Assembly: GCA_030620095.1 (NCBI GenBank)
Contig: JAUTXW010000204.1
Coordinates: forward strand, 372,001-436,000
Direction of reading: 5' to 3'
Source: Kuschelorhynchus macadamiae
Taxonomy: Eukaryota; Arthropoda; Insecta; Coleoptera; Curculionidae
DNA length: 64,000 bases
The notes below the pieces were generated by a model. It did no database searches, was not told where the DNA came from, and saw nothing but the letters and a program-made list of their open reading frames with translations. The position numbers and the translations under genes are program-made. Position 1 is the first letter of the stretch; every line of letters begins with the position of its first letter. Below, piece after piece: positions 23,975 through 36,880 of the stretch.

Positions 23975-24380
23975 GTAAGATAAATCAGAATGTTTGTAAT
24001 AGGATTAATTTAGTGTGATTATCAATTAGTGTCTTAGTAATGCGGTAGCGACTTGCGTTGATCCGATTTCGGACCATAATCAAAGTAAAGCATAACCTTC
24101 TACCAGCAACTTAAAAATCCTTTAAGTTGTGGTTTGTAACAGAACGTAAAACAAATGTTGTGCTGCTGTAGCTGCTTAGTCTAATATGGATTACATTCAA
24201 AGAAACACAACATACATTGCATGCAAACTGATACTACCCATTGATCTTGGCCGGATGGTCTAGAAGCGATCATTTTTAACTTTTGTTTATTTTTTTGTGT
24301 CTTATCTTATTTCTCTTTAATTTTAATTTTTTTTTAATTCTATTTCGTTTATTTCCTTTACTTTATTTTAAATAAATGAA

Positions 24381-24424
<44 letters not shown>

Positions 24425-24899
24425 GTATTTACGGACTTGCCATTTCAATATAAATATACATATATAAACAGATAAATAAACAATTTTGACAAATTTGGAA
24501 TACATAATTTTTTGTTTTTTTTTTTTAATTTTTTTACAATATAAAACATAAATAAGAACATAATTTTGTACCTTTTACATACATCACAGAGCGTTACGAA
24601 CGATACGTTTAAATTGATTGTATGACATGTATGATTGAAAAAACATCAACCAGTGCTGGTAAGCTATTGGCTTTCTTACAAAATCTAGTGATTGGATTGT
24701 TAACAGCATAATTCGTCCTATGATACTTAATATTAAATAAAGTATTCTGGTATATCGTTGTGGGACATGCAACTCAATAACAGACAATAAAGCTGGAGAC
24801 TCAATAAGATTCCTTATAATTCTAAAAACAGTACATATATCGAGATATACTACTGTTTATTTGTGGTTAAAAAAGAAGGTAGTAAAGGATTTTTTTTCC
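23975..24899. other. Intron 3, first part, with an (AAAT)n run
   Basis: 24376-24422 is a run of about eleven AAAT units. A TGGCCGGATGGTCTAGAAGC string at 24249 resembles a tRNA A box but has no B box nearby. No gene was seen. Confidence 0.5.
24376..24422. repeat. (AAAT)n microsatellite
   Basis: Tandem ATAA tetranucleotides directly readable in the sequence. Confidence 0.9.
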
Positions 24900-25063
24900 T
24901 CTCCCGAAGAAATACAAGACTTACACTTCTCTTTCTTTTCTTTAAGTTCTTTTTTCTTACTTATTTTAGCCAAGCCGTACAATGTTATATGAAACAATGA
25001 TTATGAATGTCCCTCAAGTAAAATATTCCGGAGTCAAAAATATCTCTCCGTTCAAATCTCTGG

Positions 25064-27590
25064 GTGAGAGGTACTTGTGCTGCTCCACCATCGAAATATT
25101 ATTTCTCATTTACCGATATCTGTGGCTTGAATAAAAACCTCAACTCTGTACACCACTCTCTCCAATCCTGCAAGCCTCATGTTCTCTCCCTAACCGAAAC
25201 CAAAATAAGCTACAAAAATGCAACCAATCATCTTTTCTTTCCTGGCTATGAACTTATTCCAAGATTCGGTCTGAGCGGTGGCGTTTGCGCTTACGTCACA
25301 GTAATCTATCCTGTACAAGACTTCCGAATCTTAAATCGAACATATCCGATGTCCTGTGGCACAAACTAGCCCTCTATGTATTTCCACTAAATTTATTTGT
25401 TGTATCTACCGCTCTCCTTCAGACAATTTCTTCAACGAGTTCTTCGACATTCTTTCTGCTATAGTGGATTTCCTAATCTCTAAATTCCCTCCCTCTGAAA
25501 TAATTATTCTTGGCGATTTTGACGTTCATAATAAAGAATTATTAGGGTTCGCCAAAACCGATCCCCAAGGTAGATCAGCAGAGGCCTTTGCAATCATGCA
25601 ATCAGCCAATCTCTCACTCATCAGAGAACCTACTTACTTTCCACGCATAGTCACACATAGGCAAAATCCGTTGGACCTTTTTCTCACCACTTACCCAGAG
25701 CCTTGTCAGTCTTCCATTTCCGCTCCTCTGGACTCCTCTGCCCACGGTCTAATAACTGTTTCTCCTACAGCAGTAAGTTGCAGTTGCAGCATCGATGCCA
25801 CCTCGTAATATTTCGCACTATAGTTTCGCTCACTGGAATATGTTGCGGGATTTCTAGTCTTCATTTCCTTGGAATGATATTTGTTTTTCTACCAAAAAAG
25901 ATCTGTGCTCAAATCTCGGATGTAACCCAGTTAGGTACAGAAACCTTTATACCACGTTCTATTAAGACTTCACAACCTCAACAAAAAAAACTTCGTTTTC
26001 AAAATCCTGCTACAATGCCAGGCTAGAGAAAATCCACACTCATAACAATTTTCACAAGAACTCTACTTCAGAAAATCTACAGACCAAAAACGAGACACAA
26101 AATCATTACAATCGCATAATTCTCGAAGCCAAAAATGCCTTTAATATACACATAGATACGTTCTTTCTTGTCAAAATGGGGGCCAGTACTTTTGGTTGCT
26201 TGCTAAAATATTATTTAAAACTTCTGCAAAAGCTCCTTTCTACCCCTAACTTCTGGTGATGAATACGCCTCCACATCTAAAGCAAAAGCAAAACAATTGG
26301 ATGCAAAATTCTGCTTTGGTCACTATTTTTCACTTCCCCTTTCCTTTAGTACCCGCTTTGCCAAACAATATGCACGAAACTACCTTCAAGGTTAAAAATA
26401 TACGACATATTTTCAAAACATTTAAAACCAAAACGTCCTCTGGCCTTAATGGTATTCCGAACTAGTCCTAAAAAAGTGAGCGTCTGAATTAGCCCCTATC
26501 CTCAACAGGTTATTCCAAATATCCTATGACAAGGGCATTTTTCCTAAAAGCTGAAAGCTAGTGTACAGCCTATTCTCAAAAAGGGGTCCAAAACTCTTCC
26601 CTCTAATTACAAACCCATATCCCTCCTCTCAATTATGAGTAAGGCAATAGAGAAGTATATCAATAATGATCTTTTAAATTACCCTGAAAATTACCGCCAC
26701 CAAAGATCCACAGCAGATCTTCTTACATTCGTAATCCACAACTGAAATACGTTTATCGAATTCCACGGAGGAGCCCAAATTATTGCCCTCGACACATCCA
26801 AAGCATTTGATCAAGTTTGGCATGACGCACTTCTTAACAAACTTCCTGCATATGGTCTTCCTTCGAAACTTTATACTATAGTGGTTGACGGCCATTGATC
26901 AAACTTTTACCAAATCAATGCAGCATTCTACAGAGTTCAGTGTTGGCACTTACCCTTTTCCTCCTGCACATCAATGATCTGCTTTCTTCTACGAGCAATC
27001 CTATTCACAGCTATGCTCACGATAACACACTCCACTCCAAAATACAATTTCCCAAACCTGTCTCCAAGACTGAAATGCGTAGAGTAATGGCTTTATGGGG
27101 AGCAAAAAACCTTGCCAAGTTCAACGCCAATATCTTGTTTACTATCCCACAAATCATCTCCCAGTACCCACACCATTCAATTGAATAATCAAATGCTTGA
27201 ACCCAAAGATTCCTTTAGCCTAGTCGGTATCACTTTTAAGAAAAATCTTAGCATGATCACATCACCTCCATTGCAGCAGCAGCCGCGAAAGAACTGGTTC
27301 TTTTCTGAGCTCGAAAATACGTTTCTTCTGCCAGCCTGTTTACCCTTTACACTTCGCAAATCAGACCCTGCTTTGAGTATTGCTCAAGTTTGCATCACTA
27401 GAGCATCGTCGAAATGTTTGCGATCTGTCTCTGTTTTACAGATACTACCACGGATTCTGTTCTGACGAAACATCATCCATTATGCCCTCCTTAGTCATTC
27501 TTGGCAGGGAGACCAACAAATGTATTTCCTTCTTCTTTTATCTACAAGCCTATAAATCCCTCCGTCTGGAGACGGGCTGTTAAAAATAGG
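25064..27590 (+). pseudogene. LINE-type retrotransposon ORF2, plus strand, heavily decayed
   Basis: The endonuclease domain starts at about 25090 with CGLNKNLNSVHHSLQSCKPH and VLSLTETKIS, followed by ICCIYRSPSDNFFNEFF and EIIILGDFDVH (the GDFN-like motif). The tail region is PLDLFLTTYP. Reverse transcriptase follows after many breaks: FKTKTSSGLNGIPN, SNYKPISLLSIMSKAIEKYI, RHQRSTADLLTF, IALDTSKAFDQVWHDALLNK, then LTLFLLHINDLLSS. The catalytic FADD box is degraded (SYAHDN at 27010-27030). A C-terminal piece at 27112-27590 includes DSFSLVGITFKKNLSM. It is a different family from the 11-kb LINE, and every domain is frameshifted or stopped. Confidence 0.82.
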
Positions 27591-28201
27591 TACTGTGAAG
27601 TGCAAATGTATGCTTCAGTATTTGTAAACCGTCGCACATTGGGTCATTTTTAACATCTAGAGGGAATTAATTCTGTTTTGAAATAAAAACAAAATTAAAA
27701 CTTAAAGTTGTAAAATATACAGTGAGATTATAAAGTCCAACCACCTTTCAACTTTTAAATGGGTTAATGGCATATTCTAAAATTTTGTTTACAAATATAA
27801 ACCTTAATTGCCTATATTTTAAAGTAATTTCAAGATGGCGTTAGTTTCTGTTCGAAAAGTTGCTACCAACTTGCATTTTTTAAAAATAACACTCTTTATA
27901 TTATTCAATTCTTGAACTCTTCAAAGGATTTCATGGATATTTTATGTAGCATATCCTATACCTATACTTTTCTTAATAAAATATTTACATTTCGAACACT
28001 TTAAGTGTGGGGCTGTGAAATCTAAACGGTTTGAATGCGGGCAAAATGACTTTAACTTTACTTTAATTTTTAATAATTTTATTATGTATCACATGCTATC
28101 AACTTCCGTTTTAACCGGAAGAAAATTTAGTCATGCGATACAATAAACAATACATTTATATTAAAAAATACATAAACAATAAACTTACATTAAAAACAAT
28201 C
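27591..28201. other. Intron 3 DNA without recognised genes
   Basis: Includes CAAGATGGCGTTAG-like short repeats near 27832, but nothing assignable. Confidence 0.45.
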
Positions 28202-30290
28202 TTATTCGCTCTCTGATAATGAAAAATCACTGTTATCTTCCAAAATAAAAGTTCTGAATTCTTCATGACTTGCGGAAATCAAAAACCGCTTTATATCTCC
28301 AGATAGAGATGTAAGTTGTCTTTTTGGTGTTGGTATCATGCTTGTTATAATTGGATCTGATGATACAAGTAAATTGTGCAGAATATCTGTGTTGCTATTT
28401 ACTCGTGAGGTTTTACGCGAGTGTCCTTCTCGAAACTTCCTCGGTCACTGGCATGGGGTACGAACCGTATAAATAAATATATAAACCTGCAGTTTCATTG
28501 CATAACTTTCAAGTGCTTTCGCGTCTACGTCATAACCACAAGCAAAGGTTTGCAGAATTACTGCAAACCTCTCGATTATTTTTGTCAATTCCTGTAATGT
28601 CCAAAGATAATGTGGGATTTTGAATGAAACGTCGAGCAGTGTTCCCATCATTAGTATTACCTCCTCCTTGTTTTGGAGTATGTATTAAAAGGCCAGTCAT
28701 TTTTCTGAATTGCACAATTATTCTTCTCTTGATTGCGGGATTGCCTTTTTTTATGTTAATTTTATATGTAACATGCAGTAGGCACTCGAAAAATCTGATA
28801 CGACCGTGTAATGTTAACAGGCCCCATACAAATGTTTGCATATCACACTCTCTTTTTCTTACTTCTGAAAGATTGTTCATATCCTTTGATTTGGCCTTGC
28901 ATATATAGCATTGCTGAGATGATTTATTATATAATAACGTATTAAAAATCTTGCCGTCTACCATGGTCTCTATAAAATCAAAATTTACCTCCAAATTATG
29001 ACCATTGCATTTTATGCTGGTGTTGCACTGCTAATTTGTTTCCTTACGTGAGCAAACTCATCCAAAATTTCTTCTGCTGTTTCTTTGACAAATCTAAACC
29101 TTAATAATGCCTGCAGAATCGTTTTGAAGCTTCTCGGAGATTTTGCCACAAAATTATTTTCTGACCGTCATCTTTAAACCTTCTACTTGTAGGGGTACTA
29201 GAGAGGTTGCCCAAAACATTTGAATCCTCGAAGTTGTCATCTGTAAATTTTTGTTTATAGCGACTTTGACCTCCACTGCCGTCACTTCCCCATTTAAAAA
29301 TAATAGTAAAATCTTGTAACTCACAACCTTCGGCAATACAAAATTGACACAATACCTCGTCTTGAATAAATAACAGTCTCTTCACTGTCAAGTCGGCTAT
29401 TGCCCGTAGCTTGATTTCAGCTGACGTATCTGTAATTGTACAATCAATGTCAGGTGGTTATCAAGCCTTTTCCGCTTGTTTTACTACATGGTAACACAGG
29501 TACAATTTTGAGCCATTTTCGATTGCTGCTTGACGCATGTGACTGTACTGGCTTTTGGTTAGTTTTGTTGCAGTCTTAACGCCAAAGCTTCTTCTGGTAA
29601 GTAAGTAGAACATTTGTCTTTATCCGCTTGTTTATAAGACTTCTTTGGCCTAGTGGCTTTGTTTGGAGAATTAGTTACTCCTTTTACCATATTCGCAGCG
29701 TCTTTTTTTCCCGACTGTCTTAATTTTACTTCAGCTGCGTATGTGATTTCACCTAAAGTGTGATGACTCACCAAATTCTCTACTTTTCGTCGTTTTCCCT
29801 TATTACCACATAAATTAAAATTTTTCTCTGGTCATCCAGGACCCTGCCTTTTATTTCCTTGCATGATACTGCCTGGCAAGTCCATATTGACTATGATCAC
29901 GTCACTTTACTGCTAAGCCATAATTCGTTTTTTGCAAGAAAATGTTTTAAATGTCGATGACATTGTTTCTAAAGTTGATCCATTGAAATTGAAATTGAAG
30001 ATATAACACGGACCAACTCATTTTCGAAGACACTTGAAGGATTATTTATGTTAAACTTATTTTTCGAATATTCAAGCAATGTTTTACGACATTCTGGCTT
30101 GCCTGATTGAATAGCGCCATCTTGTCTTAACCTCTCAAAAAGCTACTGCCGAGTAACACAAGAAGTTTTTTTCCTAGAACAAAATATACTATTTGGCATA
30201 GAAATCACAACAGCTCGATTTTTCCCATGAGAAACAGTACATAAATGCTAAGTCGTAAACTTACACATATCTACGTTGAAACTCATTCCA
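28202..30290 (-). pseudogene. Transib-family (RAG1-related) transposase, broken and missing the catalytic Glu segment
   Basis: Minus-strand pieces in order: a poorly kept N-terminal region (30290-29800); ITYAAEVKLRQSGKKDAANM (29740); IIFKWGSDGSGGQSRYKQKF (29300), which carries the first catalytic Asp; ILWQNLREASKRFCR; FIETMVDGKIFNTLL; a zinc-binding CYICKAKSKDMNNL; and GGGNTNDGNTARRFIQN (28650) with the second Asp, equivalent to the RAG1 DIGN site. The C-terminus reads REGHSRKTSRVNSNTDILHN and LLVSSDPIITSM. About 45 codons between YTVRTPCQ and this C-terminus are absent, and they would hold the third catalytic residue (Glu). Several stops and frameshifts are also present. No end repeats were found. 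Confidence 0.82.
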
Positions 30291-30377
30291 ATAATGAAGC
30301 GATAAAAAATAAAGGTATTAAAAAAGATATATATTTTCATGAAAATTAGAATATGATACATTAATTAAATCACTCTA

Positions 30378-30459
30378 CAGGACGTTAAGAAGTTTAAATA
30401 AAGTTTTTTTACATTTAATTATTATTTAGAGCCGCATATTGTGAATTCTTAACACCCTG
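30378..30459. mobile_element. 82-bp MITE with TA flanks
   Basis: The left end is CAGGACGTTAAGAAGTTTA. The right end, reverse-complemented, is CAGGGTGTTAAGAATTCAC. TA dinucleotides flank both ends (30376-30377, 30460-30461), as for Tc1/mariner-type short elements. Confidence 0.65.
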
Positions 30460-30983
30460 TAGAAATTTCCAGTTTATGTATATCAAAGTACAGTTTTCAC
30501 GGAAATTTAGTTTTTTAAATCAGTTTCTTAAAATGCGTTTCATAGCAGATATGTAGGTTTAAATAACATAATATGTATCATGTATGTATTGTTTCTTATA
30601 GAAAAATTCAAGAGGTTGCCATTTCTATGTCACTTATTATACGATTTTCAGTGACATCTGCAAACACGATTAGATTATCTCGAAAGACATATAAATGCTA
30701 ATATCTAAAAGTAGTATCTACATTATATTCAAATACATACATAAATATGTGGGCTCTGTTGAATTTACAAATTATTATAGAAAATTGAGGTAATCCTAGA
30801 TATTTTTTCCTATACATTTTCTATATCGCTAACTTAACTAAATTTTCGGAATGCTTACCTGTTCCACTAAGTGCCTTGAAAAAAAAACTGCCTGGAAACT
30901 AAACATGTAACATCAATATTTACGTACTCTTTGGAGACGCACACAGGTGACTGATTCCGAGTCGTAGCGAGAGTGTTGAATAA
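30460..30983. other. Intron 3 DNA without recognised genes
   Basis: No open frame or repeat with a recognisable family. Confidence 0.45.
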
Positions 30984-32989
30984 TAAAGGTGGGCAAAAAG
31001 TAACTATTCGTTATTCGAGTACTCGTTACTTACATGGAACCGAAGTAACGGATACTTAATATACGCCTGCCACAGTTACTCGAGTACTCGTAATTTATTC
31101 GTATTCCGTAAATATGTATTCGTAACAGGAATAACAAAACACGAAATGTAATGAATGAAAATGAAACGAGTACTCAAACTCGATGTGTAACGTAACGTGT
31201 ATTGGCGATTCGAATATTTCGGTTCCTGAACGGCGATGCGTGGCATTGTAAAAAGCTGATCTCAGATCTTGATTTCGTGTAATTTGGGCTGCCGCGGTTT
31301 CTTTCATTTTCAGCTTTGAAATTTTCAAGATATTTGGTGTGTTTATTATTTGTGTTTGTTTTGTGCAAGAGAAAGAAAAAAGATAAGTAGTGCAAGGAAA
31401 CTTAAATTTTTTTGGGTTTACTAGGACCTGTAATTCTGTGATATATTGATGTTGTGACCTGAGATAACTAATATTTAAAATGTTTTGGCGTTAGATTAAG
31501 AAAAGGAAAATTGATTTAAGAGAGACTGGTTTATATCGAAAATAAAATAAGAAATCGGTGGCAGTTTTTTTAAATAGTAATAGTATAGGATTATTTTATA
31601 TTTTAAAAATTTTACGCCCCTTAGACATTTCGCCCTTGGTTTTTGAAAATAGTGGGCTCTTAATAAATAGTCATAATAGTCAAATTTCATCTCCCAGTCT
31701 TAAATAAGGGAGAGTTTTAGATAGATAAATGAAAAAAATCATAACTTCGTATCCATGAAAGTTAAAAATCTAAAAAAAAAGTGTAGGACCAATGCATTAT
31801 TGCCTATAACATATAACTACTTTTTCTTCTGCCTTATCTATATTCTTCTTATTATGACTAGCTAAACTCCAGACCTGGACGGCTTGTTTACAGCAACACC
31901 ATTTTTTTTTATTACTTCCTAACTGAATGCTTTCTTTAAAAAATGATGACGTCGTCATGCCACCTCGATTCCCAGAAATGAAAGTCCATAACAATACATT
32001 TTCGATATTTCTTCCATTCTTTCGTTAAACAACAAAATTTGGTAACTCTCTGACTTAAATTAATAAATTAGAGGTAATTTTGGTGTAATTTAGTGTTTTG
32101 ATTAATTTTTAGTGATCACAATAGTAGTTTAGGGAAGGTATTTTGGTTGGACGATGGTCAACAAACCCACTTAGACAATCTAATGCTGCAATTAGTCGAC
32201 GTTTCGCCTTCTATGAGGTCATCTTGAGGACTATACAAATGTAATTATCTGTGTAAAAATGAACTATATACAATTTGCGGAATATTATTTAGATGGTAGG
32301 ATTTTTCATATGTTGTTCGTACCATTTAGTATAGAGAAATGTATATATGTATACTATATCTATCTATAAAATTTAATAGAATCTATGATGTTTGTATTAT
32401 TATTATTAAGTATTATAATTATTTTGTTACCGTTATTAAGTTTTTTTTATTAATTATATGCTGCCAAATGTTCATGCAATTTATACATATCACATATATA
32501 TATATATTATTTTTCAAATTAGAAAATTAAGGTCTTAAAGTCTATTTGTATCTAAGTTTAATTTGTTTGGAAATTTCGAATGAAAAGTTTCAATATAATA
32601 TTTTATATTAATTTGTTGCGAATTAATTAAAAAAAAAATGTATATTTTACAATGTTCCCGATATTCCCTGTATATTACTATGGCAATGCTCCTCACCTCT
32701 GTACAGTACATTGTATTGTTCAATGTATGTAAAAAATATATGTTTAATTTCTTTTCCACCTGTTTAAATTATAATCGATTCTGACTGAAGTGAATACCAT
32801 TATCTTTCTATCTATCTTTATAGTTGCCGTTCTCGTTATATTTCGTGCGCCTTAAGCTTAAAGTCGTAGTAACTGAAACAACGAATCTTGAAACGAGTAT
32901 TCGAGTAACGGATCCGAAGTAACGAATACGGATTCGAAAAGTAACGAATAGTTACCACTATTCAAAAGTAACTGAAAGTCCCACCACTA
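30984..32989. mobile_element. hAT-like element of 2.0 kb, no recognisable transposase
   Basis: The left end is TAAAGGTGGGCAAAAAGTAAC. The right end, reverse-complemented, is TAGTGGTGGGACTTTCAGTTAC. Flanking 8-mers TTGAATAA (30976-30983) and CTGAATAA (32990-32997) differ at one base, fitting a hAT target duplication. The subterminal zones are dense in GTAACGAATAG and palindromic CGAGTACTCG motifs, the pattern expected of transposase-binding sites. Minus-strand open frames at 31095-31395 are short and unrecognised. A hammerhead-like motif lies inside at 32194. Confidence 0.75.
32194..32232 (-). other. Hammerhead-ribozyme-like motif (degenerate)
   Basis: On the minus strand AGTC and GACT form the outer stem. 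CTCAAGA stands at the CUGANGA position (one mismatch), followed by an ACCT/AGG hairpin, then GCGAAACGTC. The layout matches Penelope-type minimal hammerheads. Confidence 0.4.
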
Positions 32990-32997
32990 CTGAATAA

Positions 32998-34202
32998 CTT
33001 ATTATCACGTGAGTGCAACAAGGCGTGCGCATGGAATTAATCGACTGTGCGGTACAGAGTTGGACTCATTAGAATGTTTTTTATCGTTTTAAAAAAGTTT
33101 TGTCTAGGTTGGTGCTAACTTTTTTTTAATTAAGTCCTCCTGGTTAATTAAGAACGACCTTCTGTACGTCGACGGAAACTCCGACTCCGCGTCCTGTAAT
33201 GCAGAGCATAGGCACCAAAAGAGGCAACCACAGTTTAATATACGCGGTATGTCCACATATAAAAAAAAATTAAACAAGAATAAAAAAAAAATTATTTTAT
33301 AAATTCGATGACAATAAAAACTAAACCATTGTTTTCCCTAATAATATATTTTTCGTGATATTTGGGGAGATTATAAAATAATAAAATAAGAATATGACTT
33401 TATTTGTTTCTCTAAGGTAACAATTTTTATAGCGCGTGTTTGAAGTTATGGTCTTTTACCTTAAATGTCTCGAAAACTTCATTTTTTTACATAGAACATG
33501 TTATGTAAAATGTGCCTAGTTTTTTTCCACAGATGCTAAAATAAAATGTGTAAAATATAGGTTATGAAATTAAAAATTAGAAAAATGTTTATTGTTTTAT
33601 CATATATCTATAAATAGAATTTTTTAAGAATTTTGAATCGATATAAGTTACAGAGAATGTTTTAATTCGATTTAATAGTTTAAGGCCAAAAGCTTTTTAA
33701 GTATATAAAAAAAGTACATTCAAAGAAACTTCTATTTTTCAAATAAACCACTTTGTATATTTTTGCATTCTTTCTGAAACTCTAAATATATTTAATTTAC
33801 ATGTGGTATACGCATCTAATGTGATTAGCTTCAAGGCTCTGAAAAATTGAGATGTCTGGGGATTTTGAATCTGTACAAACAGAAACTGGTTGATATTGCA
33901 TTTTCCTGTCTTAACAAGTAAATCTTTTTCCATGGTTTCTATTGAATGGTACCTAAAATGTATACCAGTGGTACCAATTGGGTGGTACCTACCGGACGCG
34001 GTCCTCACGTTCCCCTCTGATGGATTTCGAGAACATACTTGAAAATATTAATTAAACATCCTACAATTTGTATTTGCTGTAGACTTTATAACAAAGAGAC
34101 TGTTGGATTTAAAAGCACTTAAACAAGCTAGAATAGTATAATCACTAGAATATTAGACATCCAGGTTATGCTTTTTTAATGAAAACAAATCTTCCGTTCC
34201 AG
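32998..34202. other. Intron 3, last part
   Basis: No recognised gene. A minus-strand 89-codon frame at 33739-34008 (GRYHPIGTTGIHFRYHSIE) has no family I recognise and lacks splice or start context. Confidence 0.4.
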
Positions 34203-34418
34203 GTATAGTATTCGCAAAATTAATTCGTTCTAAACATGCAACTAATACGGTCCAGTTTTCAAGGAATGCAGTGCTTTCTCACAGGGAGGGAAAACTGTGT
34301 TTTATGTTCAGAGTTGGTGATTTACGTAAAAGCAAACTAGCTGGAGTTAATGTCAGAGCTATTTTAGTTAAAACTGAACGCTCTCGTGAAGGAGAAATAC
34401 TTCAAAACTATCAAACAG
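34203..34418 (+). CDS. Irk: Kir channel exon D: end of M2, PIP2 region and cytoplasmic domain
   Basis: The acceptor is CTTCCGTTCCAG and the donor is ACAG|GTATGT, phase 1. It encodes SIVFAKLIRSKHATNTVQFS, RNAVLSHREGKLCFMFRVGD and LRKSKLAGVNVRAILV, then a stretch ending GEILQNYQT. VFAKL closes M2. The basic cluster after it is weaker than in Kir2 (RSKHA for KPKKR), but the later Arg-Lys pair in RKS, also a PIP2 contact, is kept. LAGVNVR has Gly where Kir2.1 has the cytoplasmic rectification Glu (LVEAHVR), so voltage block may differ. Confidence 0.96.
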
Positions 34419-34849
34419 GTATGTTTTAAAACAAATTTTGTAACATCCCTCAAGCCTAATTCTAATAATATTATTAAATTTACTTAGTTAAACCAATCGT
34501 TGTGGGGACAAAGAAATTCCGTAGATTTGAACATATTATTATTTGAGTGATATGCTTTTAATGTTTTTGGATTTTTGGTGCGTAAATGCGGATTTAAGTA
34601 GAAGTGGGCCGTAATTGAAGAATTTTGTTTCATTGAGAGAAATTATCAATCCTCAATTAGTTTAGAGTGTAAAGTTTTAAACAATCAAAACTTCTTAATA
34701 AATAATTATTAAAACGGCTACTTGTAATAGTATTTATTTTAAAAAAAATCGATAAATCTCTTATGAAACTTTCCTTATATTAGGAATAGTGACCTAATTT
34801 AGTTTCGTACACAGTCATTTCGTAGCACATATACTTATATTGTCTTTCA

Positions 34850-35560
34850 AACATTGTTATTGGACGCCATAACATAACATCGTTTTTATACTGATTTTTT
34901 AAGATCACCCCTTTTTTGGTTATGTTAAATTTGTACCAATTTATTTCTATATCACGTTTCAATTTTTATACAAAATTTGAGGTAAATTAAACATTTAACT
35001 TGGACGCCATTTTGTTCCACCATATTGGATTTTTACCAAAGTTACTAGGACATCCCTATATGACCCTTAATGTTTTACTAAAATCAAGTCAATCGAGTAA
35101 GTCGTTTTTAAGCTATGCCGCGATGGTACAGAGACAGGCACACCAACAGACAGACATTGAGAAATTGAGAAACCAAGATTTTTGGCATCTAGGGAAGCTA
35201 AATGAATATATGTGTATATGGGAGGGTGATTTTTTTACGATTACAAATATTTTATTTGGCCTCTATTTTGTTCCGATATCTTGAATTCATACCACAATTT
35301 TGCCAGATCATCTTTATATCACACTGAATTCTTACACAAAATTTGAAATTATTCTAAGGAGTCCTTTTTTAAATATTTTATTAAGCCGCCATTTTGTTTC
35401 GCAATCTCAAATTCTTACCAGAATTTGAAGGTAAATTGGACAAGTAGTCTTTTAGTTTTTTTAACTTTCACTAGGCCGCCATTTTATTTCGCTATATTGG
35501 ATTTTTACGAAAATATTAAAAAGTAAATTGGAATAGAATGTCATCTTTATTTTTATAAAA
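34850..35560. repeat. Dispersed repeat units (GCCGCCATTTTGTT family), tandem-like
   Basis: GCCATTTTGTTCCACCATAT, GCCGCCATTTTGTTTCGC and GCCGCCATTTTATTTCGC recur at about 35008, 35390 and 35480, with GGATTTTTACC between. CACCAACAGACAGACATTG and TTTTTGGCATCTAGGGAAGC link it to 17830-18250. No coding content. Confidence 0.65.
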
Positions 35561-36679
35561 TTCGATAACATCAATGTGCAATATAAATATAGTGCTTTGT
35601 ATTTTCTCCTTTTACAGCCTTGTAAATATACGGTTAATAACCAATTTCTCGTTCTATTGCAAGTGCTGAGAAAACTATCTAGAAAACAATAAGAGTAACA
35701 TAAAAGTTTAAACTGTACGACGCAGAAGTAATGGATGCACAGTCGTAAATGTTTTTGTTATATTTCGTACTAAATAAAAAGTAATTTGCCAGTCAACTTT
35801 CTGAAATACTGGGTGCCCAAGTTTGCTCCTATTTTTTAAATTGCACACCATATAAAATCTGTCAGGGTGAACCAGATATAATAATGTATTAGGCCAGCTC
35901 AGTTATCCTGTTCCAGTGGAATCTCTAAGTCAGATTTAAGACTAATAATATGAAATTAGCAAGATAGCACATGCACATACAACCTCTAATCTTGACTTAA
36001 TGGCAGGCACCACTTCGGTTAAACCGGAAATACCCAGAATATTGAAAACATATTTTTTCGATATTCGAAATAGCTTTAGAATACAATGCCTGACATAAAG
36101 ATTTAAAACAAAATTTCTATTTCTAAGAATTATAATTAATGCAGACATTATCAGTCGTAGCCTGGGGGGGAGGCATGATGTCTGGTCTCTTTTACATTTA
36201 TGACATGTCTAGTGGAATATTGATGTACAGATACCGCAGATTGTACAGTTTGTTTCTTTCTAATACATCGTTTATGTTCCTTAGGTCTAGTGGATATGAA
36301 AAAGGAATAATATGTTTTGGCGCTCGAAAATATTGTCCAATTTTCTTGTGTGTGTTCAAAATTGTACGTATGTTGGACCGGCGAAGTAACTATGCAAATC
36401 TTGTCTGTGGTTCCGTGTATAAATGGAAGAACTACATTTCCTATCGCTAACTCCTTATTAGTTTTATTTCGTGAAGTTGGATTATTATATTTACTAATTA
36501 ACCGTGACTCTTGAAGCTTAAGTCAGTTCCTCGGCTTCCGATTGTAAAAAAATTTGGTCAAAAATCGCGAGGGCTCTGTACACAGGAATTAATAACTGAT
36601 TGCTTTTGTGCCGAATGATGAAAGCACAATTAGAAGACTTCCAGCAGAAAAAAACTGTAATAAGTAATAATGTATTAAA
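35561..36679. other. Intron 4 DNA without firm assignment
   Basis: Open frames at 35942-36148 (minus) and 36139-36450 (plus) show no family I can name; they may be worn retroelement parts. Confidence 0.4.
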
Positions 36680-36880
36680 CATCGAAGATCATCAACAAAA
36701 ATTCTAATCCACCTAAGTCGAATCTATTAGTTGCGAAGAAAACGGGGATCAAAAGTTTAAACAACACTACAGATATTTTGGTCCATCCCGCGGACAAGGG
36801 AAATGCCACTGTCGTCATGGACAAAACAGATTACGTGAAGAAAATAAGCAAGTCAAAGTCAAAATATGTTTTATTGTCCA
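36680..36880 (+). pseudogene. Penelope-like element fragment
   Basis: LLVAKKTGIKSLNN and DILVHPADKGNATVVMDKTD match the conserved block upstream of the reverse transcriptase in Penelope-like elements (compare ITILPADKGNATVVMNTQDY in the copy at 54000). Only about 65 codons survive. Confidence 0.75.

Noticed and set aside
24245..24275. tRNA-derived SINE head (TGGCCGGATGGTCTAG)
   Set aside because: No B box or SINE tail follows at the expected distance.
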